Shown here in pieces: positions 35,401-42,800 of a stretch of DNA of 53,820 nucleotides. This DNA comes from an uncultured Halomicronema sp. (GTDB lineage: Bacteria > Cyanobacteriota > Cyanobacteriia > Phormidesmidales > Phormidesmidaceae): assembly GCA_937899725.1 (NCBI GenBank), contig CALCCA010000149.1, positions 1 through 53,820 of the forward strand, written 5' to 3'. A program made the position numbers and the translations under genes. Numbering within the stretch: the stretch's first letter is position 1; each line of letters begins with the position of its first letter. The notes beneath the pieces are model-generated. The model was not told where the DNA came from, searched no databases, and saw nothing but the letters and a program-made list of their open reading frames with translations.

Positions 35401-36145
35401 TAGCTTTTTGTAAGGTCTCCAGCAGGAAGTAAGAAAACGTGCCATGGTGTTTGCCGTCAATGGCATATTCTTTGGCTTCTTCAATATCGCGGCAAGCGGC
35501 AAGCAGCACATGGCGACCCTGGGGCATTTGCCAGCCGCTGGTGGGCGTGTTTAAACTACGGGTCGCTGGTTCAGTGGGCAGCTGTTCGGGTGACACGATG
35601 AAGCTGCTGAGGGGCCGCTGGCGGTGATCGACTGGGGCACGACGTACCGCCACAGTGGATTCAAGATCGCCTCGGGTGCCGGAACCGGAATGGCAACAGT
35701 CCATAATCACCACAATGTGGGGATTTTTTTCGGCGACTTCGGCGATGAGTTTAGCGAGTTCTTTGTCGGCCAGATCCCAACTGCCCTCGGTGCGACTGTC
35801 GTAGCAAACCAGCGTTTCGTCTAAGCGATCGGGCTCAATATGCCAGAACTCTTCGGGCGCGTTTTCTTGCGCACCGTGACCGGCATAGAAGAAGAAGGCC
35901 ACGTCATCCGGCCCCGCTTGGCAGAGATGGTTACGGAAGCTATCAATCAAAGCTTGGCGAGTGGCTTGCTCGTTGAGGAGAAGCCTGATGTGGAGATTCT
36001 CTTCAGGATTGGCAACGCGACCTTTAAGGTATGCAGAAATGGCTTGGGCATCGTTGTTGCAGCCCCGGAGTGAGGGTACGTGGGAGGTAGGAGAATAATC
36101 ATTGATGCCAACGACGAGAGCATAGGTGTTATTAGCCACGAACAA
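32417..36145 (-). CDS. Caspase fused to an alpha/beta-hydrolase, C-terminal membrane anchor
   Basis: 1242 residues. An N-terminal metacaspase-like domain has VVGINDYSP, His90 in YAGHG and Cys151 in IMDCCHSGSGTR. A 600-residue middle region is rich in beta structure and has no motif I recognise. From about 880 an alpha/beta-hydrolase begins (IALYIHGIIGDTQS); its nucleophile is the Ser in IIAHSMGGLVSR, near residue 963, and LLGTPSAGSPW follows, as in lipase/acyltransferase-like enzymes. Near the C terminus a proline/alanine-rich linker leads to one transmembrane helix (WLTWLIGLIVVVILGVVGW). Hydrolase activity on lipids is inferred from the family. Last gene of a tight four-gene minus-strand run; 43 bp after the unknown protein gene. 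Confidence 0.85.
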   Translation of the reverse strand: MFVANNTYALVVGINDYSPTSHVPSLRGCNNDAQAISAYLKGRVANPEENLHIRLLLNEQATRQALIDSFRNHLCQAGPDDVAFFFYAGHGAQENAPEEFWHIEPDRLDETLVCYDSRTEGSWDLADKELAKLIAEVAEKNPHIVVIMDCCHSGSGTRGDLESTVAVRRAPVDHRQRPLSSFIVSPEQLPTEPATRSLNTPTSGWQMPQGRHVLLAACRDIEEAKEYAIDGKHHGTFSYFLLETLQKANGALTYRELFKRVSALVQSRVTAQSPQLEANSADDINQPFLGGLVKPRLPHFQVAFDRTYGWTMDGGAIHGIAQPVAGETTVLSLFPFNAADDVIRQGLSPIGTASVTAVKPSLSQVQVTGIPELQQDMTFKAVIKALPLPPLGIHLTGEEAGVALLQEAIAKAGDGVQQPSLYIRTVEDPAMAVFQILVQDSQYRIKRPADDRILVAPIVDYTHASAAQIVQRLEHLARWTNTLELQSSPTSRIAANAVQMEILQPGQTTEGTDLRLTYTPDGQPPAIQIRLKNTSHEPLYCAVVNLTERFGIQVPFFEAGGVWLEPDQEGFAKYFDKRSGTTKTLIPISIPKDVLAQGITEYKDVLKLLVSNNEFDAQLLTQDNLDVPRTRSLSRAVSRGMLNRLMNKVQTRDIGDDDDDMTDDWVISQITITTVRPNESADLAATSETRLMAGITIQNAADFQAKVRLTTVNQSTRDLGSHILPPILRDQTQPFQFTPTRATDPGLSALELTDIHNREAVTPDNPLKVVADASLETDAYVLPVAWDGEFYLPLGRGVAKGQHTEITIDHLPEPISQGTRSLVGAIKIFFQKVVAHKLGPELSQQLGVAFEYPLLAAVEVNDGEVNYIIDQATVTAKVVQAQRIALYIHGIIGDTQSMVPSIETAVATLEGETKPLKDCYDLVLAFDYESLNTPIGTHARELKKRLRDVGLGPNHGKTLHIIAHSMGGLVSRWFIEQEGGSEIVQHLVLLGTPSAGSPWPQVQAGITTLTALVINGLSTVALPLRVLGFLLEKIEDIDVTLDDMTPDSEFLKELAASDDPGVPYTVIAGNTSLITDSPDTLAGKLVARIKKVMELPFFGEPNDLAVTVKSIKSIPPGRNPAPAMTEVDCDHLVYFTDPAGVRSLGTAIQQIFLPTVRAASAPTSATDEVAPATPAAPIQPASSPMTAAPSPSHERSPWLTWLIGLIVVVILGVVGWQLLRSSDSSEPDSSSPQPFLNSTALH

Positions 36146-36188
36146 GTTCCTTACTTATAGTAATTTGCTTGAAAGAACGTATATTGCT

Positions 36189-37235
36189 TCAAGCGTCTAA
36201 CTCTTCAAAAGCAAATGCTAAATCTGGCATTGCTTCATGGATTTTCCGGGCCAAATCGTTGATTTTTGAAGATTCAGCAGGTGTTAACTGGTCATTTTGC
36301 TGCTTTTTCTTTAGCTCAAAATATCGTTTCATGTTTTTGCCCATTCGATGCGATCGCCCCAAGACTTGCAATGCTTCTAGATATTGGTTTGAAGGCTGTT
36401 GATCGCCATGAAAGAGAAACTCAGGGCTGGCGTGATAACTTGATAAAACCTCATTAGCTGCATCGGCATCAAGCTGTCCTGGAGACAACATAATTCCCTT
36501 CTGAACATTGACCACTAAATATGGCTTAATATCTTGAGGTACCGCACCAGAAATAGTGCCATCCTCCTTTAGATGTAACCCTTCTGTTTCAACTTCTTCG
36601 AAAAAGAGAATATAAGACCCAGTTTGTAGGGGAGCGTCACCCGAAAAGTTATCTTCAGTAAGGCGTGGAAATAAGGAAAATTCTACAACTTTGACTTCTT
36701 GAGGAATCTCATCAATTTTCTCGAATAAATACTTGATTCCTTCGGAGGCCACACTTGCCCCCATTACAAATGGGGCTAAACCCGGAAACATTGAGCCGAC
36801 AGCCGTTGCCACTGTCGACAAAACATTCCTCAGTCCAGATTCTGAAGTTCCGCCTAATGTTTGGCAAAAGCAATGAAATGCCAGGAAAATCCGATTCGCT
36901 TCACCAGCTTCTCGAAAGTCTTCGACAACACAGACCTGATCAGCCCACATATCTCTGATTGGGCCGTTTCCCAGTTGGTTATTATGTCTTAAAAAGTGGA
37001 GTTTGGTGGCGGGCTTGTCGGCATTGCCGATGCCAACCCGGCTCATCAATGCAAAGTAGTCATTATTATGCTCATTGGCTTTGTAAAAGTCGGTATAGTC
37101 ATCATAGGTACGGTGAGAAATTGTGGTTATCCGAATCGTGAAGTCTTCGGCTTCACGAATAATGGCATCTTCATCTGCATCATAGGGACTGGTCAAGGGA
37201 CCTTCTTGTCCAGAGACTCTTGCCACAGTTGCCAT
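36189..37235 (-). CDS. Unknown protein with a central hydrophobic segment
   Basis: 348 residues; I do not recognise the family. The N-terminal 110 residues are soluble and acidic, with no signal peptide. A hydrophobic, glycine/alanine-rich stretch spans about 138-170 (VATAVGSMFPGLAPFVMGAS inside it) and could insert into a membrane or form an amphipathic helix pair. The rest is mixed alpha/beta with a charged C-terminal helix (FELKKKQQND...). It sits between the muramidase gene (50-bp gap) and the caspase-hydrolase gene (43-bp gap) on the same strand, so it is almost certainly co-transcribed with two caspases. A pore-former or caspase substrate is conceivable; nothing in the sequence proves it. 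Confidence 0.75.
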   Translation of the reverse strand: MATVARVSGQEGPLTSPYDADEDAIIREAEDFTIRITTISHRTYDDYTDFYKANEHNNDYFALMSRVGIGNADKPATKLHFLRHNNQLGNGPIRDMWADQVCVVEDFREAGEANRIFLAFHCFCQTLGGTSESGLRNVLSTVATAVGSMFPGLAPFVMGASVASEGIKYLFEKIDEIPQEVKVVEFSLFPRLTEDNFSGDAPLQTGSYILFFEEVETEGLHLKEDGTISGAVPQDIKPYLVVNVQKGIMLSPGQLDADAANEVLSSYHASPEFLFHGDQQPSNQYLEALQVLGRSHRMGKNMKRYFELKKKQQNDQLTPAESSKINDLARKIHEAMPDLAFAFEELDA

Positions 37236-37285
37236 GCTGATTCCTCAATGTTGTGTAGAAAATATTCTGGTATTCATGCGTGACT

Positions 37286-39796
37286 TTATACTTTCCAATC
37301 GACCAAGGTATAGCCAATCACACCAGGATTGCCATTAGCATTTAAATCACTCCAGAATTTGTTAAATGTTGTGGGATGAAACGTTTGACATCCGGCACTA
37401 AACGTATTGCTGCGACCACCCGCGTGAAACAACATACTTTGTTGCTCACCGGCTTTAGGTTCATGGGTCTCGAAGATGCCATCGTGATCTGTATCCCGTT
37501 CAGCCATGATTTCTGCCGTCACCCGTAGAGCTCTTGGATGTAGACTGGAACTCCATTTCTTGTATTCGTAATATCCATGGGGTATTCTGCCGAGATCTCT
37601 CCAGCCATCGCGGTTAGCATCAACCCCCTGGGCTTTCCTTCTATGCGGAAGTTTGCTCCGATGTTCATACTGTCCTGACGGTTCTGTGCAGTAGGAGTAT
37701 TCACGGATTTGATGTTGCCCCGAATGGCTTTTCCAAACCATGAATAGGCGATCGTCATACTCACCTTTACCACTATTGGCACGAGTACTCGTTTCTTTGC
37801 GGAAGCCGATTAAGTTGCGCTGGCTGGCTCCTTCTCGAAACTTGCCTCCGCTCGTTAAAACAAGCTGGCGGTAATGTTCATATTTTTCCGCATCTGGCAT
37901 AGATGCTGGTGCAGGTCCACCGCTGATTCCATGAGTGGTAGAGGTCACCAACTTTTTAGAAATCCAGCCGTCTACTGGGCCAACTAAATGCACCCAACCA
38001 TCTTTTTCATCAACAACTTGGATGGACGTGCCATTATCTAGCTTGCCAACGACGTCATGGTGTTGGCCTGGTCCCGAACGGACATTAGTTGGAGGGTTGG
38101 TATCACTAGTGAATCTCATCAAAAACTTGGACGTATTCTTTTCAGAAATCCATCCGCTCGCCGGGTGACTAATATTGAGCCAACCTTCATCCATGTCAGC
38201 AACTGTGACTCGGGTGTCATTGGTTAATGTCCCGACCTTCTCAAATCTTGTCCCCGGCCCTGACCGTACATTCAAAGGAGGGTTGGGATCGCTGACATAG
38301 CGATGCTCCAGTAGCTTCGACGGATGTTGCCCCCCAGAAACTAAAGCCGTGCCATTATCTTTTGGAACTGGTTTACAAAACAAGTCAGCTTCAGCACGTC
38401 TTCTGGTAACTAACCCCGGCATCACTTCACCATTGGATTTGTTGTATAGCCCAAATATCCGTTTAACCTCTGCAACATCATTCCACCAATCAGGATTGTC
38501 GCAAAGGGCAGTAATTGAATCAAAGTTTTGGCCTTTATGAAACCCTGCGCCTAAGTTGTAGGCAAAACTATAGAGGGCTCCCCGCTGGTTGCTGTTCATG
38601 CGGGGCCAGGTAGGTATTTTTTTTAACGCTGGTTTAAAGTCGTGCTCAAGTTGGTAGTTCAGGCATTGCTCGGCCTCTTCGCGGCTAATGGTGTCGCCTT
38701 TTTTAACGGGTCTACCATCTGGGGGATACTTCGTCGTGCCATATCCAATGGTCGGCAGGTTCCAACCGTGGCCAGGATCGGCGTAGGCATCTGCCCTAAA
38801 ATCTTCGCTGGTTTTGATGAGGCTAAAGGCACTGGCTGGTATGCCGTCAACCTCACGGGAAGAGACAACAAGCGCGTGAGTGCTCGATTCCTCGAAAGTT
38901 TGCAAAGCACCGAGTAGCGATTGGGCACTGCCTGTGCCAATCATATCTGGAGAGGATTGGTTGACGCTCTCTTTGAAAATCTTCCAGCCATCCGCTAGTT
39001 TTTCGAGAGTGTCTGAGGGGTCCAAAAAACCTAGTTTGACCAGAGCAACGTAAACCACTTGAGTAAGTTCTGGAGACCATTTTGAAATGTGGATGGCTCC
39101 ATCCACCTCGGCTTCTAAGATCCGTTCGACGGTGGCGAGATCGTAATTCCTTGAGGGTTTCCCAGAGGCGATGACCAAAGGTGCATCCGCCGCCGCTTGG
39201 ATGACAATCTTTTCATCTTCTGCCTGGTCTAGCCGTTGCTTAAGCTGAACATTTTCTTGTTCTAATTTGACTTTCTTTTCGGCGACGTCTCTTTTTTCAA
39301 TCTCAAGTTTGTCAATCTTATTCAGAAATTTCTTGAGTGCCATATTCATGATGGCTCGCCCGCCATAGCCACCAATGATGCCCTGGGCTGCAACTAGCTT
39401 GAGATGAGTCGCTTGAAACGTAGCAACATCTTGAGGAGTACTCGTGTTGGTAATGACGAGTGAGGTGGTGAGGTATTCAAAGACTAGAGCACCAGCAATG
39501 CCGAGTAAAAGATCGCCAAAAAGACCAGCTTCAAAGGTGTCGCCCTCTTTGGAGGTGAACTGGGGTAATTCGACATGGCCATCAACAACAATTGTATAAA
39601 GCAACCCGCCTAAAATACCGGAGAAAATGAGAACCAAGACCGACTGATCTAAAATTCGCAATGATATTGCCTGGCCTGCAATATTAATTGCATCAGGAAA
39701 TAATTGCCCACTGTTTTGACTTAATAAGACAACAAAGAATAAGCCAATTAAGATACCTTGAAGAAAAGAGCGGTAGACCCAAACCATTCGATTCAT
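37286..39796 (-). CDS. Membrane-anchored GH24 muramidase with SH3b repeats and YkuD-like domain
   Basis: 836 residues. The N terminus has two or three transmembrane helices (about 9-27, 53-72, 95-117), then a coiled coil (155-200). Residues 320-475 are a T4-lysozyme-type (GH24) domain: Glu331 in KTSEDFRADAYAD, TIGYGTT at 349-355, NQRGALYSFAYNLG, VTRRRAEADLF. Two SH3b domains follow (NVRSGPG twice, GWISEK/GWISKK). The C-terminal domain ends with FHAGGRSNTFSAGCQTF, giving His791, Ser800 and Cys803 in the H...SxGC pattern of YkuD-type L,D-transpeptidases. All these parts act on or bind peptidoglycan. This looks like an endolysin tethered to the membrane, inside a caspase operon. Whether the enzyme domains face the periplasm depends on the topology. 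Confidence 0.85.
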   Translation of the reverse strand: MNRMVWVYRSFLQGILIGLFFVVLLSQNSGQLFPDAINIAGQAISLRILDQSVLVLIFSGILGGLLYTIVVDGHVELPQFTSKEGDTFEAGLFGDLLLGIAGALVFEYLTTSLVITNTSTPQDVATFQATHLKLVAAQGIIGGYGGRAIMNMALKKFLNKIDKLEIEKRDVAEKKVKLEQENVQLKQRLDQAEDEKIVIQAAADAPLVIASGKPSRNYDLATVERILEAEVDGAIHISKWSPELTQVVYVALVKLGFLDPSDTLEKLADGWKIFKESVNQSSPDMIGTGSAQSLLGALQTFEESSTHALVVSSREVDGIPASAFSLIKTSEDFRADAYADPGHGWNLPTIGYGTTKYPPDGRPVKKGDTISREEAEQCLNYQLEHDFKPALKKIPTWPRMNSNQRGALYSFAYNLGAGFHKGQNFDSITALCDNPDWWNDVAEVKRIFGLYNKSNGEVMPGLVTRRRAEADLFCKPVPKDNGTALVSGGQHPSKLLEHRYVSDPNPPLNVRSGPGTRFEKVGTLTNDTRVTVADMDEGWLNISHPASGWISEKNTSKFLMRFTSDTNPPTNVRSGPGQHHDVVGKLDNGTSIQVVDEKDGWVHLVGPVDGWISKKLVTSTTHGISGGPAPASMPDAEKYEHYRQLVLTSGGKFREGASQRNLIGFRKETSTRANSGKGEYDDRLFMVWKSHSGQHQIREYSYCTEPSGQYEHRSKLPHRRKAQGVDANRDGWRDLGRIPHGYYEYKKWSSSLHPRALRVTAEIMAERDTDHDGIFETHEPKAGEQQSMLFHAGGRSNTFSAGCQTFHPTTFNKFWSDLNANGNPGVIGYTLVDWKV

Positions 39797-39867
39797 TGCT
39801 CAGTCCTCCTAAGTTATTTTCTAAATCCAGAGAAACAAAATAAAATTCTTGGGAGCCTTTAAAGATT

Positions 39868-42800
39868 TCAGTCACTTTGTAATTTTGCTTGCCGGTTTAT
39901 GTTTGAAGCAAGATAATAGCTTGTCAGCAATAAGCTATTTACAGCTACCGGCAGCATTGTCCTGAACTCTTGAATTGCAGTCTTGGCTGTGGATGAATTT
40001 GGGCATAGTTCCTTTATTTCTTCTTTAGACTTTTCGTCGTGAGAGTTTGCGTTGATGTAAAACTGCAGCCAATTGCAGCTTCTTTGCATCAAATAAGCTA
40101 AATCAAATGGCAGCAACTTCACCTGACCATCTCGTCCTCCTGACACTAGATATTTACCATCAGGGCTAAACTCAATCATATTCGAGGCAATCTCAGCATT
40201 ATGTAAGGAAATAGGCTGTTTAGTCTCAGCCTCGTTTATTTGCCATAGCTCTACTCGGTTGCTATGGCCAAAGGCAATATATTTACCATTAGGACTAAAC
40301 TCTAGACCATCGACATAACCGAGGCTATTTGGCAAATCAACCTTAGCTCCATGCATGTCCCATAATTTTATCTTTCTGTCTTTCCCAAAAGAAATAAAAT
40401 ACTTATCATCAGGGCTAAACCGCAGCTCGGTTATCCCTATTAAGTGTGTTGCATCTTCTAGAGGGACCGGAGTGCCATTAGTTTTCCATAGTTTTACTTG
40501 AACGCTCATAGGAGATTCTGAAAACTGAACAATGCTTGAGGCTATATATTGGCTGTTGGGGCTAAATTCTAGCGAGTCGATATAACTATTTCCATTACTA
40601 TTAAATAAGTCGGGTAATTCGGCTGAATTTTTCCCTAGTTGCCATAGCTTCACCTTCCCATCAGCATCTTTTCGTATCTCTCCGATGAGACCTCCAGCGG
40701 CCAAATATTGACCATCAGGGCTGAATTTCAAGAAGTGGATCAAGGTATCACGAATGTTTATAGAGTCAACCCAATTACTGCCAATCTGCCAAAGCTGTAT
40801 TTGACCATCTCTCCCTAATGCAATGTGCTTTCCGTCGGAGCTATATTCAAAAGCACTAACCCCACTCTTATCGATATAAGGGATGTCGGGAACAATTGCT
40901 GTTGTGCCGTTTATCTGCCAGAACTTAAACTGGCCGTCTCGTCCTCTCGATGCCAAGTACTTACTATCAGGACTGAACCTCAGTGTAGTAACTTGATCTT
41001 GCTGAGAATGTCTATTTTTCAGCTCATGCAGATTGTCATCAAGGGAAACGGGAGTTGCCAGTCCTGAATTTATTTGCCAAAGCTTGACCTGACCATCTTG
41101 CCCACCTGAGACCAGGTATTGACTACTGGGACTAAACTGCAGGTCTATGACCTTACTTTGATGAACACCATTTTCAAGTTCGACCGTATTTCCATTGACT
41201 TGCCATAGTTTTATACGGCCGTCTTTTCCCCCAGAAGTAACATATTTATTGTCAGAACTAAATGCTAGTGCAGTAACTTCATCTCCATGCATATCATTAG
41301 TTAAGCTAAAGGGGGTTCCATCTATTCTCCACAGTTTTATTTCATTATCTGCATCCTGTAGCTTTATCTCATTATCGTTTACAAGTGACGCCAGATATTT
41401 GCTATCCGCACTAAACTTTAACCGCACAACAGGTCGTTCTTCACGCTTACTGTTCATCCGAATCCATCTTTGATTCTGGTCTTGCAGCTTCCATAAATTA
41501 ACTTTGCCGCCATAGCTTCCTGATGCCAGATATTGGCTATCGGGACTGAACTCTAGCGTCAAGATTGCAAAATTATTTTCTGCCGGTAAGTCAATCGGGT
41601 TAGCTTGCGTTTTACTCATCTTCCAAAGCTTTATGCGACTGTTTTTAGTTCCAATTGCTAAATACTGACTATCAGGACTAAATCGCAGCTTAGCAGCCCC
41701 AAAAGACCCACTATCTACACTGTCATCAATTAAGGTGATGTCTGGCTTTTCTAGTTGCCATTGTTTCACCACAGATTTAGTGCTCGAAGCCAGATACTGA
41801 CCATTAGGACTAAATTGAATTGTGGCAATATCATCTTCATGCCTACTGTTGCCCAAAGGCACCGAAATCCAGTTGGGATTACTAACTTGCCACAGCGACA
41901 ACTGGCCATCAGTATCTCCCATAGCCAGGTATCGGCTATCAGGTCCAAACGCTACTGTAGAGACACTGCCCCTAGGCAAGCTTATGCTTGGTGAAGCATA
42001 AGTCCAGTTTCTTTCCTCCATCTGCCACAGATGAAAGTTACCGATACCGGATACAAAAGCGAGGTATTGACCATCGGGACTAAATTCCAGTTGGCGAATG
42101 TTGGCGGATAAATCAGCTCCTTCAGGTATGCGATCATCCAGAGATACAAGATCTACGCCTGAGCTATTTATTTCCCAGAGCTTGATTTTATTGTCTCGAC
42201 TCCACGAAGCAAAATGCTGACCATCAGGGCTAAAGCTCACTACATCAACCTGGTCTTTATGCATGTCTTCATCTTTGATAGATACCTGATTTGTGTTTGA
42301 TGCATTTATTTGCCAAAACTTGATCTCACCATTCATACCCCCTGAAATAAGATGCTGACCGTCAGGACTAAAATGTACTGTAGTGACCCCACCCGTATGC
42401 ACACTATTGTTCAACGACATGAGGGTTCCATCCATATGCCAAAGCTTGACCTTTCCGTCCTCACTTCCAGAAGCAAAATATTGCTCATTAGGACTAAAAT
42501 CGAACGTAACTCCACTGAATTGATAAAAGACTTTCAGATATTCTCCTGCGGAGTGAAGCTTAGACCAGGTCTGAGACACTAAGTCTGAATTATGAGATAA
42601 ATGAGTATTTTGCTGAATTAGGCTGCCTGCCCTTGTTGCTTCCAACAGCGCATCAAAATATGCCTCAGATTCCAATTGTGCTGTAGCCGCTTGATTAAGA
42701 GCTCTGACAGTTTGTCTTTGAGCCTTCCGCGACTGCAGAACTGCCTGATGACGCTGAGAAATTGCTACCCCTGCGACTAAGACAATCGCCCCAACAACTC

